From positions 59,379 through 123,378 of the forward strand of contig DATIYI010000204.1 of the NCBI GenBank assembly GCA_035517695.1: DNA of 64,000 nucleotides. Direction: 5' to 3'. This DNA comes from DATFVJ01 sp035517695. Lineage in GTDB: Bacteria > Actinomycetota > Actinomycetes > Streptosporangiales > Streptosporangiaceae. Numbering within the stretch: position 1 is the first letter of the stretch; each line of letters begins with the position of its first letter. The translations under genes were made by a program, and so were the position numbers. The notes under the pieces are model-generated. The model had not been told where the DNA came from. It saw only the letters and a program-made list of their open reading frames with translations, and made no database searches. This document shows, piece by piece, positions 48,217 through 57,265 of this stretch.

Positions 48217-51200
48217 TCAGGCCATTACCTGCGCCTCGCCGATGAAGGCAACCCAGAGCGCTGCGTAGGTGCCCCTGGCCGCGACAAGCTCGTCGTGGGT
48301 GCCAATCTCAACGATCCGGCCTTGGTCCATTACAATGATCCGATCGGCTCGGGCCGCGGTCGTGAGCCGGTGCGCGACGACGAGAGTGGTGCGGCGCGCC
48401 ACGAGGGTCTCGGTGGCGCGAGTCACGGCCGCCTCGGAGGCGAGGTCGAGCGCCGCGGTTGCCTCGTCGAGCAGCAGGATGTCTGGGTCGACTAGCTGAG
48501 CGCGCGCGAGTGCGAGCAGCTGGCGCTGGCCCGCGGACAGATTCCGTCCCCGCTCGCCCACCAGGTGGAGGTATCCGCCGGGCAGCCTGGCGACCATCTC
48601 GTGCGCGCCCACCGCCCGCGCTGCCGCCTCGACCTCGGCGTTGGTCGCATCCGGTCGGCCATAGGCGATGGCGTCGCCCACGGTGCCAGGGAATAGGTAT
48701 GGCTCTTGCGGCACGACGCCGAGCCGGTGCCTGAAGGACGGAAGGTCGTAGGCGCGCACGTCAACGCCATCGACGAGCAGGGCTCCCGCCGTCACGTCGT
48801 AGAACCGCGCGACCAGCTTCACGAGCGTGGACTTCCCCGCGCCCGTCTGGCCGACGAGGGCGACCGTCTCCCCGGGCTCGATCACGAGGTCGACACCTGC
48901 GATCGCCTCACTGCCGCCGCCGTAGCCAAAGTGCACCCCGCGGAACTCGATCCGCCCGGCCAGCTTCTTGACGGGTAGCGGCTGGACCGGCTCCGGCGTC
49001 GACGTGGGCAGCCGGAGCAGATCTTTGATCCGCCGAAGCCCCACGACGGCCTGCTGGTAACCATCGAAGACCTGCGACAGCTGCTGCACCGGTGCGAACA
49101 CCATGTCGATGTACAGCAGATAGGCGATGAGCGCGCCGACCTGCAGCGTGCCGCTATGCACCTCCCCGGCCGCGACGAGCAGCACAAGCGCGCCCGCAAC
49201 CGTGGAGAGCACCTGCACGAAGGGAAAGTAGAGCGCGATATAGCGCTGCGCTCGGAGCCTGGATACGCGATAGGCGTCGCTGCGGTCGGCGAACCGGGTC
49301 CTGTTGCGTCCCTCACGCCGGTAGGCCTGAGTAACCCGCATGCCAGCGACGTTCTCCTGCAGATCGGCGTTGACCACGCTGACCTTCTCGCGCGCGTCCT
49401 GATATGCCCGCGACGACTTTGACCGGTACACCAGGGTAGCGACGATGAGCACCGGCATGACCGACAAGACGATCAGGCCGAGCCGGAGGTTGATCGCGAG
49501 CAGCGCGATCATGATGCCGACGAACGTCATCAGCGCGCTGACCATGGTGATCAGGCCGGTCTGAAAGAACGTGGATAGGGCGTCCACGTCAGTGGTCATC
49601 CTGGTCATAATCCGGCCAGAAAGCTCACGCTCGTAAAAGTCGAGTCCCAGCCGCTGAAGATGAGCGAAGATCTTGACGCGCAGCGCGTAGAGCAGCCGCT
49701 CGCCGGTGCGCCCGACCACCATGGTTTCGCCCATGTTAATGACCCAGTCGGCTAGCACAATCGCGAGACCGGCGACCGAGACAACGACGATGGCATGAAA
49801 GACCTTAGTCTCGACGCCGTTGTCGATGCCGTTCCAGACGAGCGCGGGCAGCGCCAGCCCCGCGAGAGCGTCAAGGCCGTCGAGCACGAGGCCCGCCACG
49901 AGCGCGATCATGAAGGGGCGCAGCAGCCGTCTCAGCGTGAACCTCGGATCTGGGGCACGGGCGAACGCCTGATCGACGTCGGGGACGTCGCGCGCCGGTG
50001 GAAGCGCGTCTACCTGGGCAAGCAACTCAGGCGTCGGTGGCACGCTGGCTAGCATGCCGCCGGTCCGGCCCGCGGCGGATCCAGCCCGGCTTGCCGCTGC
50101 CGCTCCGCCGCTCATAACGCCTGGTCTGCCGGCCGTCACACCAGCCGAACTAGCCCCGACGGCCACCTGGACAACCTGGGCGGCGCTACCGGTGGCCGCG
50201 ATGTCGGCGTGCTGGCCGTCCGTGCCTTTCGCTGCCTCGCCCCACAGGCCCGGCGTAATGCCACCGACCTGCGCTGGCGCCTGTGCTCGCACGCTGTCAG
50301 GTGCGCCCGTGCTCTCATAGAAGGCGAGTTCGCCGGCATCGACGCCTTCGACGTCGTCACCGGGACCGGAGAGCAGGAGCCGGTAGAGGGGGCAGCGGCC
50401 GAACAGTTCCAGATGCGTGCCCGTGTCGGCCACCCTGCCCTCGTCGAGCACCGCGATGCGGTCCGCGAGTTGCAGCGTCGAGCGGCGGTGCGCGATGAGC
50501 AGCGTCGTTCTGCCCCGCATTACCCGGCCCAAGGTGGCGTGGATTTCAGCCTCCACCCGCGGGTCGACCGCCGACGTAGCGTCGTCAAGGAGCAGGATGC
50601 GCGGATCGGTGATGAGCGCGCGAGCGAGCGCCACCCGCTGACGCTGACCACCTGACAGGGTAAGTCCCTGTTCGCCGATGACGGTGTCGTAGCCGCGCGG
50701 CAGGTCTCTCACGAACTCGTCGGCCTCCGCGGCTTTCGCCGCGGCCACAACCTGGTCATCTGTGGCGTCCGGGCGGCCATAGGCGATGTTGGCGCACACG
50801 GTGTCGGAGAAAAGGAAACTCTCCTCCATGACCAGTCCGATGGCGGCGCGCAGCGAATCGAGTGTCAGGTCGCGGATGTCGCGTCCGTCGATCCGGATCA
50901 CGCCACTGCTAACGTCGTAGAAGCGCGGGAGCAGCAACGAGAGCGTGGACTTCCCCGACCCTGACCTGCCGACCAAAGCCAGGGTCTCACCGGGCGATAC
51001 GTTCAGCCTCATGCCACGCAAGACCTGCTGGGAAGGCACGTAACCGAAGCCGACATCCTCAAATTCGACCGCCGTCGCGCCCGCGGGCAACTCCAGCGCA
51101 TCGGGCTTCTCCGTGACCTCCGGCCGCGAATCGATGACCTCGAACACCCGGACGACGCTTGCTCGGGCTTCCTGGCCGATGGTGACCAGGTTGGTCAGCA

Positions 51201-52107
51201 TTCGCACCGGACCGACCAGCTGGACCAGGTACGAGGAGAACGCGAGGAATGTGCCGAGTGTGATCGAACCACGGATCGCCAGCCAGCCACCGAGCGCTAG
51301 GACCCCAATCTGGCCAAGCGAGGGGATCGCCTGCAGCGCGGAGTTGTACTTCGCCATCAGCCGGACCGTGCGCAGGCGCCCGGCGAACAGGCCCTCGCTG
51401 GCGCTCTCTAGCCGCTCAAGCTCCTGTTCTTCCTGGCCGAATCCCTTGACCACGCGCACGCCCGTCACCGCGGCGTCCACCACACCAGCGACCTCGGCCG
51501 ACTGCTGCTGTGCGTACCAGCTCGCGGGGAAGAGCCTGCGGCGTGAGGCGAGAGCGACCACCCAGAGCGCAGGGCCGACAAGGAACGCGACGACCGTCAG
51601 GGTTGGTGACAGGACGAGCATGATGACCAGCGACAGCACGAAAAGCAGTGCGCTGCCGAGCATGATCGGCAGCATGCTGAGCAATCCCTGCACCATATTG
51701 ACGTCGGAAATCGAACGGCTCACGATCTGGCCGGTGTGCAGTTCGTCCTGCCGTGCGCCGTCCAGCCGTGAAAGCGACGCGAAAAGGTCGGTCCGCAGAT
51801 CATGTTGCACGTCGAGCGCAAGCCGCCCGCCGAAATACCGACGCAGATACATTCCTGCGAAGTTCAGCAGCGCGGCTGCCATGAGCACGATCGCCAGCGG
51901 CCAGACCGCCTGTTTTTGCGTGACAATCGAATTGTCGATAATGTCGCGCTGTACGAGCGGGATGAAAAGGCTGACCGCGGTGGCGAGCACCGAGCCGCCA
52001 AGCGCCACTATCACGGTGCGGCGATAGCGCCAGCAGTAGCCCGTGAGCCGCCTAAGCCAGCCCTGATTGCTGCCCGGCGTGCTGGCGGGCTGAGTTCCGC
52101 GGCTCAC
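48217..52107 (-). CDS. fused full-length ABC exporter (TMD-NBD-TMD-NBD)
   Basis: 1296 residues: two ABC exporter half-transporters joined in one chain. Half one has six membrane helices (~20-320), Walker A VGRSGSGKSTLSLLLPRFYD (~380), signature LTLSGGQRQRVALARALI (~485) and IDGRDIRD. A ~120-residue low-complexity bridge (VQVAVGASSAGVTAGRPGVMSGGAAAASRAGS) leads to half two: six more helices, Walker A VGQTGAGKSTLVKLVARFYD (~1090), and a signature LSAGQRQLLALARA (~1190), with Ala in place of the second Gly. Fused pairs are common in actinobacteria as lipid or drug exporters. Substrate unknown. An unequal second signature suggests the two ATP sites are not equivalent. Confidence 0.93.
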   Translation of the reverse strand: MSRGTQPASTPGSNQGWLRRLTGYCWRYRRTVIVALGGSVLATAVSLFIPLVQRDIIDNSIVTQKQAVWPLAIVLMAAALLNFAGMYLRRYFGGRLALDVQHDLRTDLFASLSRLDGARQDELHTGQIVSRSISDVNMVQGLLSMLPIMLGSALLFVLSLVIMLVLSPTLTVVAFLVGPALWVVALASRRRLFPASWYAQQQSAEVAGVVDAAVTGVRVVKGFGQEEQELERLESASEGLFAGRLRTVRLMAKYNSALQAIPSLGQIGVLALGGWLAIRGSITLGTFLAFSSYLVQLVGPVRMLTNLVTIGQEARASVVRVFEVIDSRPEVTEKPDALELPAGATAVEFEDVGFGYVPSQQVLRGMRLNVSPGETLALVGRSGSGKSTLSLLLPRFYDVSSGVIRIDGRDIRDLTLDSLRAAIGLVMEESFLFSDTVCANIAYGRPDATDDQVVAAAKAAEADEFVRDLPRGYDTVIGEQGLTLSGGQRQRVALARALITDPRILLLDDATSAVDPRVEAEIHATLGRVMRGRTTLLIAHRRSTLQLADRIAVLDEGRVADTGTHLELFGRCPLYRLLLSGPGDDVEGVDAGELAFYESTGAPDSVRAQAPAQVGGITPGLWGEAAKGTDGQHADIAATGSAAQVVQVAVGASSAGVTAGRPGVMSGGAAAASRAGSAAGRTGGMLASVPPTPELLAQVDALPPARDVPDVDQAFARAPDPRFTLRRLLRPFMIALVAGLVLDGLDALAGLALPALVWNGIDNGVETKVFHAIVVVSVAGLAIVLADWVINMGETMVVGRTGERLLYALRVKIFAHLQRLGLDFYERELSGRIMTRMTTDVDALSTFFQTGLITMVSALMTFVGIMIALLAINLRLGLIVLSVMPVLIVATLVYRSKSSRAYQDAREKVSVVNADLQENVAGMRVTQAYRREGRNRTRFADRSDAYRVSRLRAQRYIALYFPFVQVLSTVAGALVLLVAAGEVHSGTLQVGALIAYLLYIDMVFAPVQQLSQVFDGYQQAVVGLRRIKDLLRLPTSTPEPVQPLPVKKLAGRIEFRGVHFGYGGGSEAIAGVDLVIEPGETVALVGQTGAGKSTLVKLVARFYDVTAGALLVDGVDVRAYDLPSFRHRLGVVPQEPYLFPGTVGDAIAYGRPDATNAEVEAAARAVGAHEMVARLPGGYLHLVGERGRNLSAGQRQLLALARAQLVDPDILLLDEATAALDLASEAAVTRATETLVARRTTLVVAHRLTTAARADRIIVMDQGRIVEIGTHDELVAARGTYAALWVAFIGEAQVMA

Positions 52108-52178
52108 GAAGGCCGCTCAGGCGCGTTCGTTATCGTCAAAGTCCTTTCGCCTCCGGGGCGCATAACGTCCGCGACGGT

Positions 52179-52427
52179 GTGTCAGATTCCGCCTGGGCGC
52201 GGGCCGCGCGCCACGCCAGACATCCGCCGCTCGCAGCGCGTTCCGCGGCGGGCAAGACCTTGTGGGCGGTGCTCGGCCCACTGGTGGCCGCTGCCGGGCT
52301 CGCCATGGTCGTGGCCACTGCGCGGCGGCGGTCCGCGCTAGAGGGCGTATCCCCGCGCCGTCGCCCCCGGCCCGACCGTGATCCGCGCGCTCGACGGCCA
52401 CAGGCGCCGGCGGGCGGGACGCTCTAG
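52179..52427 (+). CDS. possible small membrane protein
   Basis: 82-residue ORF starting GTG, with one candidate membrane helix (TLWAVLGPLVAAAGLAMVVATARRR) and an Arg/Pro-rich tail. It occupies the 324-base gap between two minus-strand genes. There is no clear RBS and codon character is weak, so it may be spurious. Nothing else was found in that gap. Confidence 0.25.
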   Translation: MSDSAWARAARHARHPPLAARSAAGKTLWAVLGPLVAAAGLAMVVATARRRSALEGVSPRRRPRPDRDPRARRPQAPAGGTL

Positions 52428-52431
52428 TCGT

Positions 52432-52860
52432 CTAGTCGTCCTTGGACCTGCGCAGGCGCTTGACCTGGGAACGGCGCTGCTTTGCGGCGAGGCGCCGTTC
52501 CCGGGCCGCCCGGCTCGGCTTGGTCGGGCGCCGGCGAGGGGGCGGCGGGGCGGTCGCCGCCGCCAGCAACGCGGCAAGCCTGTTCGCCGCGGCCTGCCTG
52601 TTGCGCAACTGGGAACGGTGCTCCGACGCGGACACGGTCACGACACCGCCGACAAGCCTTCCTGCCAGCGCACGCAACGCTCGTTCCTTGCGCACGGGAC
52701 CGAGCGCGTCAGAGGCCGCGACGTTGTAGGACAATTCCACGCGGCTGTCGGCCGTGTTCACCGACTGCCCGCCAGGACCGGCAGATCTCGAAAACCGCCA
52801 GGAGAGCTCGTCGGGCGGGATGACCACGTCGCCGACCCGGACTGGGAAACTCACAGGCAC
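52432..52860 (-). CDS. arfB: ribosome-rescue peptidyl-tRNA hydrolase ArfB
   Basis: 142 residues with the class I release-factor GGQ motif in LSWRFSRSAGPGGQSVNTADSRVELSYNV and the basic C-terminal tail (PPPPRRRPTKPSRAARERRLAAKQRRSQVKRLRRSKDD) that enters the mRNA channel of stalled ribosomes. ArfB lacks the codon-recognition domain and hydrolyses peptidyl-tRNA on non-stop ribosomes. The start is GTG; a second GTG two codons in is equally possible. Confidence 0.92.
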   Translation of the reverse strand: MPVSFPVRVGDVVIPPDELSWRFSRSAGPGGQSVNTADSRVELSYNVAASDALGPVRKERALRALAGRLVGGVVTVSASEHRSQLRNRQAAANRLAALLAAATAPPPPRRRPTKPSRAARERRLAAKQRRSQVKRLRRSKDD

Positions 52861-53013
52861 GATGATCCGCCGTGCTGCGCCGTCGTGTCGAGCAGCGGTC
52901 GTGCGGTGAACTCCAACCGGCGCGCCGCACCGCCTGCTCAGCGCAGCCGGGTCAGCAGGTTCTCGTTACGCGCCGGCACCGCGTACTAGCTGGGACGGCG
53001 GAGCCGGTCAGCA

Positions 53014-53370
53014 TTAGCTCTGGCCGGGCGCCGGCGAGGTCGTCTGACGGGCAGGCGTCAATTCTGCCATCCTCGCCCAGTTGTCCCCCGGAACCTGAAC
53101 GTTAATGATCTCTGGAGTCTCCGCGATCACCTTGGGCATCCACGCCATGGCGGTCTTGAAGTGGTCGGAATTCACGTGCGCCGCCCCGGCGTCGCCATCG
53201 CGGAACGCCTCGACCAGAACGAACTGGTGGGGGTTGTCGACGCTCTTGGACCACTCGAAGAAGATGTTGCCCGGCTCGTTCCTCGTGGCCTTGGTGAAGG
53301 CATCGACGAGCGTGAGCCACTCGCCGCTCCGGTCGGGCCTGATGGTCCACTTGACGACGATGAAGATCAT
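53014..53370 (-). CDS. putative quinol monooxygenase (ABM domain)
   Basis: 118 residues of the antibiotic biosynthesis monooxygenase/YgiN fold: MIFIVVKWTIRPDRSGEWLTLVDAFTKATRNEPGNIFFEWSKSVDNPHQFVLVEAFRDGDAGAAHVNSDHFKTAMAWMP. The family includes small enzymes that oxidise quinols or polyketides without cofactor. AAGGA lies 8 bases upstream of the ATG. No metabolic partner is adjacent. The C-terminal ~18 residues are Thr/Pro/Ala-rich and unconserved. Confidence 0.85.
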   Translation of the reverse strand: MIFIVVKWTIRPDRSGEWLTLVDAFTKATRNEPGNIFFEWSKSVDNPHQFVLVEAFRDGDAGAAHVNSDHFKTAMAWMPKVIAETPEIINVQVPGDNWARMAELTPARQTTSPAPGQS

Positions 53371-53523
53371 GGACGGTTCCTTCGGCTTCTGGCGCGGGCC
53401 GCGTAAGGGCGTGTTCGCCGGTTTTGGTGCAGGTTATGCCACCTTACAAAGCTCCGGTGCGACCGCGCGGCCGCGACCACCTGCTGACGCTGCCCACGGC
53501 CGCGACCCGGACCGTGGTCGTGC

Positions 53524-53884
53524 ATGTTGCGGCGCCGTGAGTTCGCCGACGAGCTGCCGCCATTGCCCGCTAGGTACAGCGAACATCGCGACAGGCTCGA
53601 GCGGGTGCCGGAGGTCAGACACCGCTTTTTCTAGCTGTCGAGGTCGATGATGACGGTATAGTTCACCTCTTTTTCGAGGTACCCCAGAGGCACCGGCCAC
53701 CCGTGGCTTCGCTCCCATTCTGTCCGCCGGACTTGACGGGCTCGGCGCGGACGAGATCCTGGCCACGCCCGGCGAATTCGCCAGCCAGCTCGGCTTGCAG
53801 GACGTGGTGAGCCCGCTGCGGCTGCGCGGGATGGTGGCGATGCTCGCGTGGATCAAGCGTCAGGTGCGCGAGCAGCGAAGCTGA
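53524..53884 (+). pseudogene. frameshifted sufE-like pseudogene
   Basis: Three consecutive frames together spell a SufE-like protein: LPPLPARYSEHRDRLERVPE in the first, then QTPLFLAVEVDDDGIVHLFFEVP in a second, then EAPATRGFAPILSAGLDGLGADEILATPGEFASQLGLQDVVSPLRLRGMVAMLAWIKRQ in a third, ending TGA at 53884. The breaks are near 53615 (at GAGGTCAGACA, where the SufE active-site Cys would be) and near 53684 (at ACCCCAGAGG). SufE activates cysteine desulfurase SufS. Two frameshifts make it a pseudogene unless both are sequencing errors. Confidence 0.75.
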
Positions 53885-53954
53885 CGAGTGCAAACGGGGA
53901 TCGCGTCTTCGTGCGCGGGGCGGGTGACCCGACGCGAAATGGCCCATCTGGCGC

Positions 53955-54005
53955 GGCGCACGATGGCCAATCGTGCGCCAGAGTCTGACACACGATCGTG
54001 TGTCA
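53955..54005. terminator. paired palindromes after MFS gene
   Basis: GGCGCACGAT (53955-53964) and ATCGTGCGCC (53970-53979) form a 10-bp stem with a 5-base loop, and TGACACACGATCGTGTGTCA (53986-54005) is a perfect 20-base palindrome. Both share a CACGAT/ATCGTG core. They lie just beyond the MFS stop and the sufE pseudogene end, so a bidirectional terminator is likely; the shared core leaves open an operator function. Confidence 0.55.
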
Positions 54006-54032
54006 CGCTGCGACCGAAATCGGCAACGGCGT

Positions 54033-55733
54033 CTACCCGGCAGGCGTTACCTGATCAGCCTCGGCGCCAGCTGCGGGCTCCGCGGCGGCGGGCACGTTAC
54101 CGCGTCCGAGCGAAAGGCTGGCGAGCAGGCCGAGAGCGAGGAAGCCCGCGGCGCAGAAGGCGGTCCAGCGAGTCGCGGTGGAGAAAGCCTCTTTCGCCAG
54201 TGCCGCGATCGACGCGGTGCGCGGGCTCGCGGCGAGACGGCTGATCGCGGCGCCAGCGCTTTGCTTGACCGCCGTCACGAGCGCCGCGCGCTGCCCGGCC
54301 GACAGCCCGGGGACGCCCGACAGCCGATCCGACAGCTGCGCGCCGAGCACGCCGAAAAGTACGGTACCGAGGATGGCGATGCCGAGGGCCGAACCGATCT
54401 GCCGCGTGGTGCTCTGAGTACCTGAGCCCTGGCCGCTGTTGGCGACCGGCACATCGGCGAGCACCACGCCGGTCAGTTGCGCGGTCGCGAGCCCGACCCC
54501 AAGTCCGTAACCGAAGAGCACAGGTATGGTGGCCCACCACGCGGTATGTGGCCCGATGACGATGCCGACGCCGACAACACCGATGAGTTCAAGCAGGATG
54601 CCGAGCCGCACCGCGAACGTCGGCCCGCGCCGCTGCGCGAGTTGCGCACCGAACCCGCTCGCCATGAAGCTGCCGATGGCCAGCGGCAGGAGCGCGAGGC
54701 CGGTCTCGAAGGCACTGTAGCCGCGGATGTTCTGGAACCACAGCGGCAGCGAGAACAGCAGGCCGAACTCGCCGAGGCTGACGATCGCCGCCGCGATATT
54801 GCCGTTGCGGAACGACGGGATGGCGAAGAGCCTCAGGTCGAGCAGCACAACGCGCCCGGCGGCGTTACGTCGCCGCTCTACGATGGCGAAGATGAGCAGG
54901 GCGAGGACGCCAGCGAAGAATGCGACCGGGATGGCTGAGATCACCCACGTCCAGTGGATTCCGGCGAGACGGACGTCTCCGGTCCGCCTCCACCAGCCGT
55001 AATTGCGGCCCTCGATGAGGCCGAACACGATGCCGCCGAAGCCGAGCGCTGAAAGCAAAGCGCCAGCCACGTCGTTGCCCCGGGCGCCCGTGTCGTCCTT
55101 TGACTCAGGCACGAAAAGGAGGGTGCCGGCAACGACAGCGAGGCCGAGCGGGATGTTGATACCGAACGCCCACCGCCAGGAAAGCGACGTCGTCAGCCAG
55201 CCGCCAACTAGCGGGCCGAGCGCGGCTGTGCCGCCGATCGTCGAACCCCACACCGCGAAGGCTATCCCCCGCTCCCGGCCACGGAACTGTGCGTTGAGGA
55301 GCGAAAGCGACGTGGGCAGCATCATCGCGCCGCCGACACCTTGCGCGACGCGGCTGCCGACGAGTTCGGGCCCGGACTGGGCGAGCGCGGCGAGCACGCT
55401 GGCCGCGCCGAAAACGATCGCGCCGGTGACGAACAGCAGTCGGCGCCCGTAACGGTCGGCGAGCCGGCCCCAGATGAGCAGCAGCGCGGCGAAGACGAGG
55501 GTGTAAGCCTCTTGTACCCACTGCGCGTCGCTAGAGGTGATGCCGAGATCTCGGATGATCTGCGGCACGGCGACGTTGACGATCGTCGCGTCAACGATGA
55601 TCATCGCGACGCCGAGTGCGATGAAGAACAATCCCAACCAGCGGCGGCGTCGCGACCGCGGGCCCGCCGCCGCCGAATCTTTCGCCAGGGCACTCACGAG
55701 CCGCCCCCATCCATCGCTCAGTACGCTGGGCAT
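54033..55733 (-). CDS. DHA2-family MFS drug exporter (EmrB/QacA type)
   Basis: 566 residues with about 14 membrane helices. Helix 1 begins WLGLFFIALGVAMIIVDATIVNVAVPQI, the DHA2 form with the conserved membrane Asp (VDATIV); loop 2-3 is WGRLADRYGRRLLFVTG, the MFS signature. Motif C lies in GVGGAMMLPTSLSLLNAQFRGRERGIAFAVWGSTIGGTAALGPLVGGWLTTSLSWRWAFGINIPLG. Length and topology fit multidrug proton antiporters. The start at 55733 lies within a pair of 16-bp palindromes shared with the divergent MarR gene, so MarR control is likely. Confidence 0.93.
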   Translation of the reverse strand: MPSVLSDGWGRLVSALAKDSAAAGPRSRRRRWLGLFFIALGVAMIIVDATIVNVAVPQIIRDLGITSSDAQWVQEAYTLVFAALLLIWGRLADRYGRRLLFVTGAIVFGAASVLAALAQSGPELVGSRVAQGVGGAMMLPTSLSLLNAQFRGRERGIAFAVWGSTIGGTAALGPLVGGWLTTSLSWRWAFGINIPLGLAVVAGTLLFVPESKDDTGARGNDVAGALLSALGFGGIVFGLIEGRNYGWWRRTGDVRLAGIHWTWVISAIPVAFFAGVLALLIFAIVERRRNAAGRVVLLDLRLFAIPSFRNGNIAAAIVSLGEFGLLFSLPLWFQNIRGYSAFETGLALLPLAIGSFMASGFGAQLAQRRGPTFAVRLGILLELIGVVGVGIVIGPHTAWWATIPVLFGYGLGVGLATAQLTGVVLADVPVANSGQGSGTQSTTRQIGSALGIAILGTVLFGVLGAQLSDRLSGVPGLSAGQRAALVTAVKQSAGAAISRLAASPRTASIAALAKEAFSTATRWTAFCAAGFLALGLLASLSLGRGNVPAAAEPAAGAEADQVTPAG

Positions 55734-55753
55734 CAGTGCTCAGCATACTGAGC
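55716..55753. promoter_or_regulatory. twin MarR-type operators overlapping the MFS start
   Basis: Two 16-bp palindromes of the same sequence family lie 22 bases apart centre to centre: GCTCAGTACGCTGGGC (55716-55731, one mismatch between arms) and GCTCAGCATACTGAGC (55738-55753, perfect 6-bp arms). Spacing equals two helical turns, so two repressor dimers could bind the same face. They bracket the MFS start codon at 55731-55733 and lie 112-150 bases upstream of marR. Confidence 0.65.
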
Positions 55754-55865
55754 TTTAACCGGGGCCGACGCGGCGGGCATCTGCGCGCACCTCGTGGATC
55801 AGCCTTTAAGTGATCAATCCGATGCTCGTAGTGCGCGGGCACTGCGGGGATACGCTGCTGGGGAG

Positions 55866-56357
55866 ATGAGCACCCCCGACACCACCGGCGTCGCGGCGGA
55901 CTGGCCCTTCGGCCGCCTGCTGTCTATGGCCGCGCGCCTGGTGGAGCAGGAATGGAACAGCTGGCTCGCCGGCCGCGGCCTGACCCACGCCGGGCTGCTT
56001 GCGCTACACGAACTGCGCGCCGGGCCGCATGCACAGCGCGAACTCGCCGCGGCCAGCATGGTCGAGGAGCAGACGATGAGCCGGGTCCTTGACCGGCTTG
56101 AGCGCGCCGGGTACGTGACACGCGAGCGCGATCCCTCCGATCGGCGACGCCTCGTCGTCAAGCGCACGGCGGCCGGTGAGCAAGCGTACCGGGGCGCGCG
56201 AGATGCCGATGTCGCCAACAGCATTGTCACCGATCACCTGGACGATCCCGAGGCCTTCAGGCGCCTGCTCGTTCGGCTCGTCGCCGGCCTGCTCGCGGCC
56301 CGCGGGGAGGGCGTTCCTGACAGCCTGCTTGCTGTCCGCGACAGGCCTTACCCATAA
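55866..56357 (+). CDS. MarR-family transcriptional regulator
   Basis: 163 residues from the ATG at 55866 (GGGGAG just upstream). The winged helix reads LTHAGLLALHELRAGPHAQRELAAASMVEEQTMSRVLDRLERAGYVTRERDPSDRRRLVVKRTAAGEQAY, with the MarR wing DRRR. Flanking helices form the dimer interface. Divergent from the MFS exporter; the twin palindromes in the shared region make it the likely repressor of the exporter and of itself. Inducer unknown. Confidence 0.9.
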   Translation: MSTPDTTGVAADWPFGRLLSMAARLVEQEWNSWLAGRGLTHAGLLALHELRAGPHAQRELAAASMVEEQTMSRVLDRLERAGYVTRERDPSDRRRLVVKRTAAGEQAYRGARDADVANSIVTDHLDDPEAFRRLLVRLVAGLLAARGEGVPDSLLAVRDRPYP

Positions 56358-56570
56358 CGGCTGCCGCAGCGCGCGCCACCAGCGACGCGCGGGGGCCCCG
56401 GGAGGCCGTCCCCGGGCCAGCACCGCGTTGACTGCTGCCGCGGCGCGAACCAGCGACGTGCGGGGTCGCCGGGATAGTCCCCCGGGCCGCACCGCCGGCG
56501 CCGAACGCCCGGCGCCACGCTCGTCGTAGGGTGACCCGTGGCCCGCCGACCATGTGAAGGAGGCAGCATC

Positions 56571-56987
56571 GTGGACTGGAAGCTCGAACTGGTCGTCGTT
56601 CCCGTTTCTGACGTGGACCGCGCCAAGACATTCTATCTGGACAACGCCGGCTTCAATCTGGACGTAGACCACCGGGCAGGCGCCGACTTTCGAGTCGTGC
56701 AGCTGACACCGCCTGGCTCGGCGTGTTCGATCACCATCATGCGGAACGCGGACGCGGCGGGGTCCGTCCAGGGCCTGCACCTGGTCGTCTCCGACATCGA
56801 CGCCGCGCACGCCGAACTCACCGGCCGCGGGACGGAGGTCAGCGAGATCTTCCATTTCGAGGCGGGAGGCCAGGCGAGAGGGCCAGATCCGGAGCGCCGC
56901 GACTACGGCTCGTTCCTGTCCTTCAGCGACCCGGACGGCAACGGCTGGCTGGTCCAGGAGGCCCGCCGGGCGGCGTCGGGGGCATGA
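56571..56987 (+). CDS. glyoxalase/bleomycin-resistance (VOC) family protein
   Basis: 138 residues from the GTG at 56571, preceded by GGAGG 7 bases upstream. VOC-fold strands are WKLELVVVPVSDVDRAKTFYLDNAGFNLDVDHRAGADFRVVQLTPPGSACSITIM and GLHLVVSDIDAAHAELTGRGTEVSEIFHF, ending with the family-typical SFSDPDGNGWLVQEARR. Candidate metal ligands are the acidic positions of the second half (SDPDGNGWLVQE), but they are incomplete for a confident metalloenzyme call. Substrate unknown. The 213-base gap from marR and the 278-base gap to the next gene show nothing further. Confidence 0.85.
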   Translation: MDWKLELVVVPVSDVDRAKTFYLDNAGFNLDVDHRAGADFRVVQLTPPGSACSITIMRNADAAGSVQGLHLVVSDIDAAHAELTGRGTEVSEIFHFEAGGQARGPDPERRDYGSFLSFSDPDGNGWLVQEARRAASGA

Positions 56988-57265
56988 GCCCTCGATCGCG
57001 GCGGCCGTGACACCATGACAGCGAGTTGACCGAGCGCGTCATCGCCCGAGGCCTTGGTGACGATACGCCCGCCATGGAACTCGTGGGCGTCGCCCTCATT
57101 GGCGGCGTGAACATAGCCACCCATGGGGGACCGCCACCTAGCACAGGCCACCTAGTCAAGATCTCACACCGCAGTATGAGCCGCTCGCGATCCGCGGCCC
57201 ATCCGGGCCCCCCGTGTCAGCTGGCCAGCCGGGCTCTGGGCTGCCGGCCTTCCGGCCTGACGGGC

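Noticed and set aside
56004..56855. Minus-strand 283-codon ORF opposite MarR and the glyoxalase gene
   Set aside because: The plus-strand genes have clear family motifs and RBSs; this ORF spans both and their gap with none.
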